This document shows positions 1 through 8,993 of a DNA stretch of 56,228 nucleotides, one piece after another; the first letter of the stretch is position 1; each line of letters starts with the position of its first letter. Position numbers and translations under genes: made by a program. The notes under the pieces were generated by a model. That model was not told where the DNA came from, searched no databases, and worked only from the letters and a program-made list of their open reading frames with translations. The stretch lies in the NCBI GenBank assembly GCA_026391455.1, contig JAPLEH010000017.1, forward strand, positions 1 through 56,228. The letters are read 5' to 3'. Source of the DNA: Bacteroidota bacterium. GTDB taxonomy: Bacteria > Bacteroidota > Bacteroidia > Chitinophagales > Chitinophagaceae.

Positions 1-180
1 ACAAAAGTGATATTATTTGGGAAAATACATACTTGCCCTGATTCATAATAAATGATTATCAGGACATTATACAAATTCTTAAGCAAATTAAATTCAAATC
101 GTTTCCAATTGTATTTTCGCTCAAACACAGTACAGACAAGGGTTTCAAAGAACTAATAAATAAAACAACGCAACGCTAGT

Positions 181-215
181 GGTAAGTGATAAGTTGTAAG
201 TCGTAAGTTTTAAGA
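181..215 (+). repeat. Degenerate 7-bp tandem repeat (GTAAGT heptads)
   Basis: Five consecutive heptads GGTAAGT, GATAAGT, TGTAAGT, CGTAAGT and TTTAAGA run in strict 7-bp phase. The TAAG core is constant and flanking bases vary. Heptad-phased tracts of other sequences recur at 11748-11786, 11819-11860 and 44411-44431. Confidence 0.75.
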
Positions 216-271
216 GGGGAGTTTTGATTGTCGGGTTAGAAGAAGAAAAGGGGTATCGGAAATCAACTGTA

Positions 272-325
272 TTCAACCTCTTGAACTTTTTCAACCTCTT
301 GAACTTCTTAAACCTTTCGAACCTC
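272..325 (+). repeat. Three 18-bp repeats built of 9-bp half-units
   Basis: Three 18-bp units at 272-289, 290-307 and 308-325. The first two (TTCAACCTCTTGAACTTT and the same ending in C) differ at one base; the third is diverged. Each unit splits into two related 9-bp halves, so the real period is 9 bp. The block ends 13 bp before the aroK start and so could sit in its leader. Confidence 0.8.
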
Positions 326-338
326 ACCCCCCCAACGT

Positions 339-845
339 ATGAAAATATTCCTCATCGGTTTTATGGGCTCAGGCAAAACGCACTGGGGACGCCGGCTGAG
401 CGAAAAACTCGGTATACGCTTCTTCGACCTCGACGAACAGGTAACAGAACAGGCCGGTAAATCTATTCCCGAAATATTTGCACAGGAAGGCGAAGAGCAT
501 TTTCGCCGAATGGAAAAAGAAGTGTTACATATCATATCCGAAAGTCATGACAGCTTTATCATGGCCTGCGGCGGAGGTACTCCCTGCTATTTTAATAATA
601 TCGGATATATGAATGAATCAGGTACAACCGTATGGATCAGTACGCCACAGGAAGTATTATTCGACCGGCTGGTAAAAGAAAAAGCCAACCGCCCCCTGAT
701 TCGTGAACTTTCCGACGATCAGCTCCGTTCCTTTATAGCAAAAAAATTTGCGGACCGGAAAATTTATTACGAACAGGCAAGGCTGAAAGTCGATGAACAA
801 CCGGTTCAAATTGAACAAATAATCGAAAAAATATTTCATGCATAA
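339..845 (+). CDS. aroK: Shikimate kinase
   Basis: Cytoplasmic kinase that phosphorylates shikimate to shikimate 3-phosphate in the chorismate pathway. The 168-residue length fits the family. A Walker A loop, GFMGSGKTHWG, lies at about residues 7-17; the Asp of FFDLDEQV and the substrate-binding glycine run CGGGTP follow at the expected places, and the lid segment with KANRPL is present. The start is the first ATG after a gene-free region. The stop overlaps the start of the next gene by 8 bp, suggesting coupled translation. The other shikimate-pathway gene here, aroE, is 12 kb away, so the pathway is dispersed. The assignment is firm. Confidence 0.96.
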   Translation: MKIFLIGFMGSGKTHWGRRLSEKLGIRFFDLDEQVTEQAGKSIPEIFAQEGEEHFRRMEKEVLHIISESHDSFIMACGGGTPCYFNNIGYMNESGTTVWISTPQEVLFDRLVKEKANRPLIRELSDDQLRSFIAKKFADRKIYYEQARLKVDEQPVQIEQIIEKIFHA

Positions 846-1236
846 AAACATTCTTGCAGCCGGAGCTTTATTGGGTGGTCTGGGTGTGGCCCTTGGTGCA
901 TTTGGCGCACATGGCTTGCAAAAACTCACTACCGATGCCACGATACTACATGGATACCAGACTGGTGTTCAATACCAGGTATACCATGCACTGACCCTTT
1001 TGGCCGTAGGTATCCTGGCTGCAAAAGCACATTCCGGTTTGCTCAAGTGGAGTGCAATCTTTTTTATAGCCGGCACTTTTTTATTCAGCGGTTCCTTATA
1101 CCTGCTGACTTTTTTGAAAATTCAAAACAGTACGGCCATCAAATGGGTGGGGCCAGTTACACCACTTGGAGGCGTTTGTTTTATTACAGGCTGGTTGCTG
1201 TTGCTGCTGGCGGTAAAGAAATCCTCCGCAAAATAA
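838..1236 (+). CDS. DUF423 family small membrane protein
   Basis: A 132-residue inner-membrane protein with about four hydrophobic segments. The N-terminal pattern (AAGALLGGLGVALGAFGAHGL) and the central YQ...YHALTLLAVG segment are typical of the DUF423 (YwdK/YgdD) family, whose biochemical function is unknown. The ATG lies inside the last codons of aroK (8-bp overlap), supporting a two-gene operon. The next gene is convergent, with one base between the stops. Family membership is good; no function is inferred. Confidence 0.9.
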   Translation: MHKNILAAGALLGGLGVALGAFGAHGLQKLTTDATILHGYQTGVQYQVYHALTLLAVGILAAKAHSGLLKWSAIFFIAGTFLFSGSLYLLTFLKIQNSTAIKWVGPVTPLGGVCFITGWLLLLLAVKKSSAK

Positions 1237-1237
1237 T

Positions 1238-3151
1238 TTACATAGGAAGCTCCAAAATCGTAACCGTGCCATTGGACGCTGCAATGTGAAAATGCCCGCC
1301 AATGCTTTCCATTCTGCGGTTGATATTTTTCAACCCGTTGCCAAATTGGCGGAGTTTTTCCAGATCAATACCCACACCATTATCTGCAATGGTAATTATC
1401 AATTTATCAGATATCGTAATCGTAATCGTCAGCCTGCTGGCCTTTGAATGTTTAAGTGCATTGTTGAGCGTTTCTTTCACACATAGGAAAATATTTCTAC
1501 GCTTATCTCCGCTTAATTCTTTTGCAGGAATATACTCCGGGGTGATCACATGGCAATCAACCGGAGTGTTTTCAAAATAATCATAGGCATAGGAACGGAT
1601 ATACGAAACCAGATTGTCAAGTGTATCATTTCCACTGTTCATACTCCAGATGATGGCATTCATCTTATTGAGTACTTCATTGGCCGATGAAGAGATACGG
1701 TCTATTTCAACAGGTGTATTTTCCTTCATTTTATTCCGGGCGATCTCACTCATCAGGCGGATGGCCGTCATACCTGCCCCCAATTCATCATGCATATCTG
1801 CCGAAATACGCTCCCTTTCCTGTTGCTGGGCTTTGAGAACGGCCAGTTGCTTTTCTATTTCCTGTAATTGATTCTGCGCTTTCAGCGATTCCCGTTCTTT
1901 GGTTTGTGCGATCAGTTCCTTCCTGTTTTTATAGTTAAGCCCCGCTAAAAACAAAACCAGTTCCAGAAATAAACCGATTTCATAATAAAATACGGCTGAA
2001 CCAAATATACCGGACACTGATTTGAATAAACTCTCCTGCATGACCGCCAGTTGCGATAAGAGCGAAAAAAGAAAGAGGAGTCCATTGCCCCAGAATAGAA
2101 AACGGAGAAGCTTGTCCGACCATTTGCGTATGCTGTAAATAAGAAAAATCACTATCATTACCAACAGCAATACCTTGGTTACATTTTCCACCATGTTCTG
2201 CAAAGGGAAATTATCTGTGAAATAATGCAATACGGTGTATGCCACGATAGCCGAAATCAGCAGGATGATGCCAAAATTATACAGCTTGTATAAAAAAGGG
2301 TGTTTCTGGCGCGTGTTCAAAAAACGCTGCATGAAGATCAGGTAAAACATATGCCCCAGGCACTGCATAATAAAGTCCAGGTAGCTCTCTACAAAAAAAC
2401 TGATAGGGGTGGCCCGGAAATCAAAAATGGCTTTGGCAAAAAGCATGCCTCCCACAAAAAAGGCATAACCGGAATAATAGAAAAATTCCCGATTGGCCCC
2501 CAGCAGAAAATTAGCCATCGAAAACAGGATCATCATCAGCAATAAACCACAGAACACATAGGTCACGAGATTGATATTACTGTGATCACTCCGTAGCGAT
2601 GACAGGAAGATCTCTGTTTGCTTTGCATGTACGAGCCGGGGCCGGATGGTATTCAGGTAGGTTTTAATGAAGCCTAATTCAGCAAAGATCACGGCTGAGT
2701 CATGCCCTTCCAGGGTAAGCAAACGGAAACCCGTACTGTCCCGGTTTTGCGGAAGCCGGGAGGGGAGTGGGATCAGTTGGTCACCACGGAGCCGGTACAA
2801 CTGAATATGATTATAATAAAAACCCGGGAAGAAAGAAATCGAATAAGCCGTATCCTGACTGTTGGCAAGTTGTATGCGGAGTACCAACCGTTTTATCACC
2901 ATATCGGTGGGCACCACTCCTTTGTAGGGTGTACCGGGAGCAAACCTGAGCTGGCGAAAATCATTTTCCAGCGATTGTCCGGGTGGAATAAATGCAGCGC
3001 TGACCGTTTTACTGATGGATTGAACAAACAATACTTTACTGATGTCAGTATAACTATCGGTTGGCGATGTTTGCCCCTGTACCTGTTTTGTATACAAAAG
3101 CAGTAAGGCGAACGCCGGGAAACAACATAATATGAACTTTTTTACAGACAT
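1238..3151 (-). CDS. Orphan 7TM-DISM sensor histidine kinase
   Basis: A 637-residue membrane sensor kinase. A signal peptide (residues 1-27) leads into an extracytoplasmic domain of the 7TMR-DISM-extracellular type (about 35-190), then seven transmembrane helices (about 195-405), a coiled coil rich in Gln/Glu (about 415-445) and a HisKA_3/HATPase_c module. The phospho-acceptor is His454 in DMHDELGAGM; the ATPase N-box (NNALKH) and the G-boxes DNGVGID and GNGLKNI are intact. HisKA_3 kinases normally signal to NarL/LuxR-type regulators, but none is adjacent, so it is orphaned here. It is convergent with the DUF423 gene and divergent from ftsK. The sensed ligand cannot be read from the sequence. 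Confidence 0.93.
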   Translation of the reverse strand: MSVKKFILCCFPAFALLLLYTKQVQGQTSPTDSYTDISKVLFVQSISKTVSAAFIPPGQSLENDFRQLRFAPGTPYKGVVPTDMVIKRLVLRIQLANSQDTAYSISFFPGFYYNHIQLYRLRGDQLIPLPSRLPQNRDSTGFRLLTLEGHDSAVIFAELGFIKTYLNTIRPRLVHAKQTEIFLSSLRSDHSNINLVTYVFCGLLLMMILFSMANFLLGANREFFYYSGYAFFVGGMLFAKAIFDFRATPISFFVESYLDFIMQCLGHMFYLIFMQRFLNTRQKHPFLYKLYNFGIILLISAIVAYTVLHYFTDNFPLQNMVENVTKVLLLVMIVIFLIYSIRKWSDKLLRFLFWGNGLLFLFSLLSQLAVMQESLFKSVSGIFGSAVFYYEIGLFLELVLFLAGLNYKNRKELIAQTKERESLKAQNQLQEIEKQLAVLKAQQQERERISADMHDELGAGMTAIRLMSEIARNKMKENTPVEIDRISSSANEVLNKMNAIIWSMNSGNDTLDNLVSYIRSYAYDYFENTPVDCHVITPEYIPAKELSGDKRRNIFLCVKETLNNALKHSKASRLTITITISDKLIITIADNGVGIDLEKLRQFGNGLKNINRRMESIGGHFHIAASNGTVTILELPM

Positions 3152-3273
3152 TTCAGCAGCAGCTTTCTCAAATGTAATACATCATCTTTGCTTCTGCCAG
3201 AAAAACAGCGTAGCAAATTCCCGGCTTCCGGTTGGACGAATCGTTAAAATTAAGCCGGAAATCACTGAATTGT

Positions 3274-3281
3274 TATCTTTG
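3274..3281 (+). promoter_or_regulatory. Bacteroidota -7 element TATCTTTG upstream of ftsK
   Basis: TATCTTTG matches the Bacteroidota primary-sigma -7 consensus TAnnTTTG. It ends only 5 nt before the ftsK ATG, so a transcript from it would be nearly leaderless. No good -33 TTTG is present. Confidence 0.5.
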
Positions 3282-3286
3282 CCCAC

Positions 3287-5914
3287 ATGGCTAATAAGCT
3301 GAAAAAGAAGACCAACAAAAGTCCTGAGAAAAAACCGGCCGCCTCGGAACTCACCCCCTTTCGGACAGAAAAGGAGGAGAAGATAGATATTAAAGCTATC
3401 GCCCGTGATGAACGTACCTGGAAGATCGTGGGGGCTGCCTTTCTCCTTATTTCCGTCTTTCTTTTTATCTCTTTTTTTTCGTATCTCTTTACCTGGAAGG
3501 AAGACATGGATATTGCCCAACAGGGTATGGGCACATTGCTGGATGACAACAAACCGGTAAATAATTTATTGGGCCGTTTTGGAGCGGTATCCTCTTATTT
3601 TTTTATCAATAAAGCTTTTGGTGTCGCATCCTTCTTGATCTGCACTTTTTTCTTTGTGGTGGGTATCAACCTGATGGTACGCCGCCGTGTGTTTTCTATC
3701 TGGCGAAACCTGAAATATGTAACACTAGGCCTGGTCGTATTGTCTGTATCGCTGGCTTTTTTATTTGGCAACAGTGCCTTTTCATTCGGTGGAGGCGTGG
3801 GCAATATGCTCAGTGATAAACTCACCGGTGCGGTAGGCAATATCGGAACGGCCGCTATATTATTATTGCTGGCCGTGGGTTATTTTATCTGGCAGTTTAA
3901 TCCCGCATTCAATTTACCGCAGAAGAAAACGAACACTTCTCCGGAGGAAAATATTAGCGCTGAAGAATTGGAAACAACCGCAACGGATTCCAACCTGCCG
4001 ACTGAAGCGGAAGCCATACCGGTAGCTGATACTGCCGTTAAAAGTGTCAACGAACTTTACAGCGAAAAACAGTCAGGCAATTCACTCAAGCAGGATGGGA
4101 GTATCATCATCAATTTCCCCGGTGAAGAACCGCAAATGTTGCATGAGTTCAAACTGACAGAAAAAGAAGAAACACCCGAAGAAGTAGTGGAAAAAATCGA
4201 AGAGGCACAACCCACCGTTGAAAATGAAGTGGTGAATGAATTATTGCACACCCATGAATTTACCATACCTGATGAACCGGAAGAAATCATACCTCCGGTA
4301 AAGGAAAAACCGGTAAGCAAAAAAACGGATGAACCGCTTGAACTGGAAATAAAAACAACCCCTGATATAAAAGAAGAGGAGGAATCAGAAGTACCTGTGG
4401 TGGAAAACCTGCCACCGTATGAACCCACGCTGGATCTGCGCGATTATAAATATCCTACGCTCAACCTGCTCGAAACCCATGGCAGTGAAAAGATCATTCA
4501 GGATGCGCAGGAATTGGAAAACAATAAGAATCAGATCATCGGCACGCTGCGGAATTATTCCATCGAGATACAAAAGATCAGTGCTACGGTAGGACCCACC
4601 GTTACCCTGTACGAGATCGTGCCGGCACCGGGTGTGCGGATATCCCGTATCAAAAACCTGGAAGACGATATTGCGCTGAGCCTTGCAGCATTGGGTATTC
4701 GTATCATTGCTCCTATACCCGGTAAGGGTACCATCGGTATTGAAGTACCCAACGTACGAAAGACCGTGGTGAGTATGAAGACATTGCTCGCTTCTGATAA
4801 ATTTCAGAACAACAATTTCAGCCTTCCTATTGCCATTGGAAAAAAGATCGACAACGAAAATTTCATTGTAGATCTGGCCAGTATGCCTCACCTGCTTATG
4901 GCGGGTGCTACCGGACAAGGTAAATCCGTGGGTTTAAATGCAATACTGGTGTCCTTACTCTACAAGAAGCACCCTTCGCAAATGAAATTTGTGCTCATTG
5001 ATCCCAAAAAAGTGGAACTGAGCATTTACCGGCAGATTGAAAAACATTTCCTTGCCAAATTACCGGGGGAAGAAGATGCCATTATCACCGATACCAAAAA
5101 AGTGGTGCATACACTCAATGCTTTATGTATTGAAATGGATAACCGCTACGACCTGCTGAAGGAAGCCGGGGCGCGTAATATCAAGGAATACAACGAGAAG
5201 TTTATAAAGCGTAAACTCAATCCCCAAAAAGGACACCAGTACCTGCCATTCATTGTACTGGTGATTGATGAGTTTGCCGACCTCATTATGACGGCCGGTA
5301 AAGAAGTGGAAATGCCCATTGCACGGTTGGCCCAATTGGCCCGTGCCATCGGTATTCACCTGATCATTGCTACACAGCGTCCTTCTGTAAATATTATCAC
5401 CGGTACCATTAAGGCCAACTTCCCGGCACGTATCGGATTTAAAGTGTCTTCCAAAATTGACTCACGTACTATCCTCGATACGGGTGGTGCCGAGCAATTG
5501 ATTGGTAAAGGGGATATGCTTATTTCGCATAATGGTGAAGTAACGCGTCTCCAATGTGCCTTTGTGGATACGCCCGAAGTGGAACAGATCGTCGAATTCA
5601 TCGGCGATCAGCGTGGCTATCCCCAGGCCTTTTTACTCCCCGAATATGTGGATGAAAAAGAACTAGAAGGAAAGGATTTTGACCTGGCCGACCGCGATTC
5701 CCTGTTCGAAGATGCGGCCCGGCTCATTGTGCAAAACCAGGTTGGCTCCACCTCCCTGCTTCAGCGCCGTATGAAACTGGGCTACAACAGGGCCGGGCGC
5801 CTCATGGACCAACTGGAAGCGGCCGGAGTAGTGGGCCCCAACCAGGGAAGTAAGGCCCGCGATGTGCTCATCAAGACCGAAATGGACCTGCAGCAATTGC
5901 TCGATGCCGGATAA
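3287..5914 (+). CDS. ftsK: DNA translocase FtsK/SpoIIIE
   Basis: Septum-associated ATPase that pumps chromosomal DNA during division. The 875-residue protein has a basic N-terminus, four transmembrane helices (about 45-205), a Glu/Pro-rich linker (about 210-400), the FtsK alpha/beta motor (about 400-790) with Walker A GATGQGKSVG near residue 540 and Walker B VIDEFADL, and a C-terminal winged-helix gamma domain (LLQRRMKLGYNRAGRLMDQLE) that reads KOPS-like sites. The length is typical of Bacteroidota FtsK. It starts at the first ATG behind a -7 promoter element and is followed by a LolA-like gene about 130 bp downstream. Function is confidently assigned from family knowledge. Confidence 0.97.
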   Translation: MANKLKKKTNKSPEKKPAASELTPFRTEKEEKIDIKAIARDERTWKIVGAAFLLISVFLFISFFSYLFTWKEDMDIAQQGMGTLLDDNKPVNNLLGRFGAVSSYFFINKAFGVASFLICTFFFVVGINLMVRRRVFSIWRNLKYVTLGLVVLSVSLAFLFGNSAFSFGGGVGNMLSDKLTGAVGNIGTAAILLLLAVGYFIWQFNPAFNLPQKKTNTSPEENISAEELETTATDSNLPTEAEAIPVADTAVKSVNELYSEKQSGNSLKQDGSIIINFPGEEPQMLHEFKLTEKEETPEEVVEKIEEAQPTVENEVVNELLHTHEFTIPDEPEEIIPPVKEKPVSKKTDEPLELEIKTTPDIKEEEESEVPVVENLPPYEPTLDLRDYKYPTLNLLETHGSEKIIQDAQELENNKNQIIGTLRNYSIEIQKISATVGPTVTLYEIVPAPGVRISRIKNLEDDIALSLAALGIRIIAPIPGKGTIGIEVPNVRKTVVSMKTLLASDKFQNNNFSLPIAIGKKIDNENFIVDLASMPHLLMAGATGQGKSVGLNAILVSLLYKKHPSQMKFVLIDPKKVELSIYRQIEKHFLAKLPGEEDAIITDTKKVVHTLNALCIEMDNRYDLLKEAGARNIKEYNEKFIKRKLNPQKGHQYLPFIVLVIDEFADLIMTAGKEVEMPIARLAQLARAIGIHLIIATQRPSVNIITGTIKANFPARIGFKVSSKIDSRTILDTGGAEQLIGKGDMLISHNGEVTRLQCAFVDTPEVEQIVEFIGDQRGYPQAFLLPEYVDEKELEGKDFDLADRDSLFEDAARLIVQNQVGSTSLLQRRMKLGYNRAGRLMDQLEAAGVVGPNQGSKARDVLIKTEMDLQQLLDAG

Positions 5915-5997
5915 CAGGGCGTTAGCAGCTTGTTAATAAGGACATTGCATTGCAACCCTGCAACTACTTTACAAGTCAACAAATGGCATTAATTAAC

Positions 5998-6005
5998 TAA
6001 CTTTG
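5998..6005 (+). promoter_or_regulatory. Bacteroidota -7 element TAACTTTG upstream of the LolA-like gene
   Basis: TAACTTTG fits TAnnTTTG and lies 42 nt upstream of the chosen ATG at 6048. This also argues against an upstream TTG start at 6003, which would overlap the promoter element itself. Confidence 0.55.
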
Positions 6006-6047
6006 CGCGTCCTTTCCGGAAGGAGAGGCCACCATCAAACTAGTATA

Positions 6048-6692
6048 ATGAAAAATATTTTTACCTTCTTTTTGGTAGTTCTAGCCTCCGGTGCGATTGC
6101 CCAAAAAAGCGACCCGGAAGCAAAAGCCTTACTCGATGCAGTAAGTGCTAAATTCAAGACCTTTACCACCGTTCAGGCTAATTTTTCTTACCAGGTTGAA
6201 AATGCAGCCGGAAAAGTACTCAGCAAGAAGAACGGCACCCTCATGATGAAGGGTACCAAATACCGCGTGAGCTTTGTCGGACAGGAAATATTCTGCAACG
6301 GATCCACAGTTTGGAACTATGACAAAAATGCCAACGAAGTAACCATCAGTAAACTGGATGCTTCCGCCGGAACTATCACCCCCCAAAAATTATTTACCAA
6401 TTTCTACGATAAAGATTTCCGCTACATTCTCAATGGAGAAAAGAAAGTGGGCAACAAAACACTGCAGGAAATAGAAATGACACCCCTCGATAAAAGCAAA
6501 CCCTTTCATAAGGTGTACCTGCTGATCGATAAGGCCACCAAAACGATCTACAGCACCAAAGTATTGGAAAACGCAGGCAACCGGTACACCTACACCGTTA
6601 CCTCCATGAAAACCAATGCGGCCATTGCCGATACCCAATTTACCTTTGATAAGAAAAATTATCCCGGCGTAGAAGAAGTGGACCTCCGCTGA
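6048..6692 (+). CDS. LolA-like outer-membrane lipoprotein carrier protein
   Basis: A 214-residue periplasmic protein. The signal peptide MKNIFTFFLVVLASGAIAQ ends at a typical Bacteroidota cleavage site. The mature part carries the LolA/LolB-like pattern: ANFSY followed by GTLMMKGTKYRVSF, VWNYDKNANEVTISKLD, and a C-terminal TPLDKSKPFHKVYLLIDKATKTI strand region. LolA shuttles lipoproteins from the inner to the outer membrane. An in-frame TTG 15 codons upstream was rejected because it precedes the signal peptide and overlaps the promoter. The reading frame ends shortly before an intrinsic terminator. Other LolA-fold proteins with different cargo exist, so the exact role is less certain than the fold. 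Confidence 0.85.
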   Translation: MKNIFTFFLVVLASGAIAQKSDPEAKALLDAVSAKFKTFTTVQANFSYQVENAAGKVLSKKNGTLMMKGTKYRVSFVGQEIFCNGSTVWNYDKNANEVTISKLDASAGTITPQKLFTNFYDKDFRYILNGEKKVGNKTLQEIEMTPLDKSKPFHKVYLLIDKATKTIYSTKVLENAGNRYTYTVTSMKTNAAIADTQFTFDKKNYPGVEEVDLR

Positions 6693-6717
6693 TCCCTGCG
6701 CTGTAAAGAATATACAG

Positions 6718-6745
6718 GCCCTGTTACGGTGACAGGGCTTTTTTT
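6718..6745 (+). terminator. Intrinsic terminator after the LolA-like gene
   Basis: A perfect 7-bp stem GCCCTGT/ACAGGGC with a 7-nt loop is followed by seven T residues, 25 bp after the LolA-like stop codon. Confidence 0.85.
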
Positions 6746-6918
6746 ATGCTTTAAAAACTTAGTCAGCGATCCACGGCCCCAATAGACCAGATCCCTCAAC
6801 GGCTTTATTGTCAGCAGATAAAGGCGGTTTTCCGGAAATAAAAACACATCTCTTTCTCTCTCTGCCGGTAAGCAGGTGCTGTTCGCCTGAAACCCGCTCC
6901 GGGTAACACAAAACCAGC

Positions 6919-6926
6919 TATCTTTG
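6919..6926 (+). promoter_or_regulatory. Bacteroidota -7 element TATCTTTG upstream of yidC
   Basis: TATCTTTG matches TAnnTTTG and leaves a leader of about 15 nt before the yidC ATG at 6947. No clear -33 element. Confidence 0.5.
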
Positions 6927-6946
6927 CCCACTCCAAAAAAACAAAA

Positions 6947-8809
6947 ATGAAGTTTGACCGTAATACCCTGATTGGTTTTGCGATTCTGGCCGTGTTATTC
7001 GCCGGATATTTCTATTTCACCACCAAGCAGCAAAATGAATACGAAGCCAAAAAAAGGGCAACCGCAGCCATTGAAAAGGCGCAGAAAGATTCCATCGACC
7101 GTTTGAACAAACCAAAGGATGATTCGATCAAACATGTTCAGGACTCAATTGCCGCGTTGACCAAGACCACTCTTTTTAAGAGCAATGGGGATACTACCGA
7201 AAAAACAATGCAGGTGGAAAATGATCTGGTAAAGATCACATTCACTAACAAAGGCGGACAAATAAAGAAAGTAGAACTAAAAAAATATAAGCATCAGGAC
7301 AGCACCCTGGTATCCATGGCGGGTACCGGATTCGATAAGTTCAGTTATCCCATCAATACCGGTAAAGGTGGTCCTAATGGCACTGCAGAAACAGCCGAAC
7401 AGTATTTCACCCCCGGCGATATCAAAAAGAATGCGGACGGCTCACAGGTGATCAGTTTCACCCTTACATCAGCAGACAGTGCGAGTGCCACTTCGATCAC
7501 CCATGAGTACCTTATCAAAAAGGATGATTACATGATCGACCTGAGTGTAAAGATGAAAGGAGCCAGCCAGCTTTTCACCGGAGGCCTGATGAACCTCAAC
7601 TGGCAATATGCCGCTTCTCAGCAGGAATCAGATATTTCCTATGAGAAACAAAATTCGCAGATCAGCTATGTAAAGGATGGCAGCTTCGACTACCATACTA
7701 TTTCACGCAAGAGCTCAAAGAACTTTGATGAGAATGTTTCCTGGATCGGTATCCGCCAGCGGTTTTTTATGGGAATTCTTACCGCCAGGAATAAGTTTAG
7801 CAGCGGCAATATGGAGTGGACCATTCCTTCCGATAGCTCCAAAACAGTGGTTCGCTCTACAGCCAACATGAAAATACAGGTACCTGCCGGTGCAGAATCA
7901 CTCATCCCCATGAGCTTGTACTATGGTCCTTCTGAGTACCATATTCTGAAGCATTACGATATGAAGTATGAAAAGGCCATCAACCTGGGTCAGGGTATCT
8001 ACTCCTTTGTTCGCCCGATCAACAGGTTTCTTATCATACCCATTTTCGATTTCCTGAAAGGATTTGCCGGCAGCATGGGATTGGCCATTGCATTGCTGAC
8101 GATGTTTATCAAACTGATTACTTCGCCTTTATTGTATAAGAGTTATCTCAGCGGGGCAAAAATGAAAGTACTGCGTCCTGAACTGGCTAAACTGAAAGAA
8201 AAACATGGCGGCGATCAGCAGGCGATGAGCATGGACCAGATGAAATTATTCCGCGAAGCAGGGGTGAACCCACTCGGGGGATGCTTGCCCGCATTATTGC
8301 AGATCCCGATCTTCTTTGCCCTTTTCAGCTTGTTCAACTCCGATGTAGCCCTCCGGGGAGCAGAATTTTTATGGAGTAAAGACCTGGCCGCCTATGATGA
8401 GGTGATCAAATTCGGCTTCAATATCCCCTTGCTGGGAAGCCACCTGAGCTTGTTCAACATCACGGCAGTAGTGACCAGCTTCATGATCTCCATATACAGT
8501 ATGAGCATGACGCCCGATCAGAGCAACCCGGTACTGAAGTACATGCCTTATATTTTCCCGATATTCCTGCTGTTCTTCTTTAACCGTCTCCCTGCAGCGC
8601 TTACCTGGTATTATACGGTGTCTAACCTCATTACCCTCGGGCTTCAATTTGTGATTCAGAACTATATTATTGACCACGATAAGATCATGGCCAAGATCGA
8701 AGAGAACCGCAAAAAACCCAAGGCTAAATCGAAATGGCAGGAGCGGGTCGAGCAAATGCAGGAACAACAGCGAAAAATGAAAGAAATGCAGCAAAAGAAT
8801 AAACGCTGA
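6947..8809 (+). CDS. yidC: Membrane protein insertase YidC
   Basis: Inserts proteins into the inner membrane alone or with SecYEG. The 620-residue protein has the Gram-negative layout: an N-terminal membrane anchor (about 7-26), a large periplasmic beta domain (about 60-345), then the conserved 60KD_IMP core with about five hydrophobic segments (SMGLAIALLTMFIKLITSPL; GGCLPALLQIPIFFALFSLF; LSLFNITAVVTSFMISIYSM; a Met/Pro/Phe-rich pair ending WYYTVSNLITLGLQF). The C-terminal 50 residues are Lys-rich and probably bind ribosomes. It has its own -7 promoter element and is followed by a strong terminator, so it is likely monocistronic. Confidence 0.97.
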   Translation: MKFDRNTLIGFAILAVLFAGYFYFTTKQQNEYEAKKRATAAIEKAQKDSIDRLNKPKDDSIKHVQDSIAALTKTTLFKSNGDTTEKTMQVENDLVKITFTNKGGQIKKVELKKYKHQDSTLVSMAGTGFDKFSYPINTGKGGPNGTAETAEQYFTPGDIKKNADGSQVISFTLTSADSASATSITHEYLIKKDDYMIDLSVKMKGASQLFTGGLMNLNWQYAASQQESDISYEKQNSQISYVKDGSFDYHTISRKSSKNFDENVSWIGIRQRFFMGILTARNKFSSGNMEWTIPSDSSKTVVRSTANMKIQVPAGAESLIPMSLYYGPSEYHILKHYDMKYEKAINLGQGIYSFVRPINRFLIIPIFDFLKGFAGSMGLAIALLTMFIKLITSPLLYKSYLSGAKMKVLRPELAKLKEKHGGDQQAMSMDQMKLFREAGVNPLGGCLPALLQIPIFFALFSLFNSDVALRGAEFLWSKDLAAYDEVIKFGFNIPLLGSHLSLFNITAVVTSFMISIYSMSMTPDQSNPVLKYMPYIFPIFLLFFFNRLPAALTWYYTVSNLITLGLQFVIQNYIIDHDKIMAKIEENRKKPKAKSKWQERVEQMQEQQRKMKEMQQKNKR

Positions 8810-8866
8810 TAAAGGAGGCTGACAGCAGCATTTTTGCCGCCAAACAATTGTTAATAGAATCATATT

Positions 8867-8903
8867 AAAAAGCGGGTGAATCAGGTATTCACCCGCTTTT
8901 TTT
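8867..8903 (+). terminator. Intrinsic terminator after yidC
   Basis: A perfect 11-bp stem (AGCGGGTGAAT with ATTCACCCGCT) with a 5-nt loop ends in a run of seven T. An upstream A-tract lets it work on the opposite strand too. Confidence 0.9.
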
Positions 8904-8993
8904 GCGATAAATGTTATAATACGGGCATTCCGGGCCAGTACTGCAACTTATTCATTAAATTGGCACGTCTTTTATATATAAGATTATAAGAAA

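Larger units (their letters stand above)
1..338. other. Gene-free left edge with short phased repeats
   Basis: No convincing coding region is visible before aroK. The open frames here are translations of low-complexity DNA (Lys/Arg/Phe-rich on the minus strand). The segment is AT-rich and holds two repeat blocks, at 181-215 and 272-325, described separately. No rRNA or tRNA signature was seen. Confidence 0.6.

Noticed and set aside
145-327. Minus-strand 60-residue Lys/Phe-rich frame at the left edge
   Set aside because: It is the translation of the 9-bp repeat block and carries no independent coding signal.
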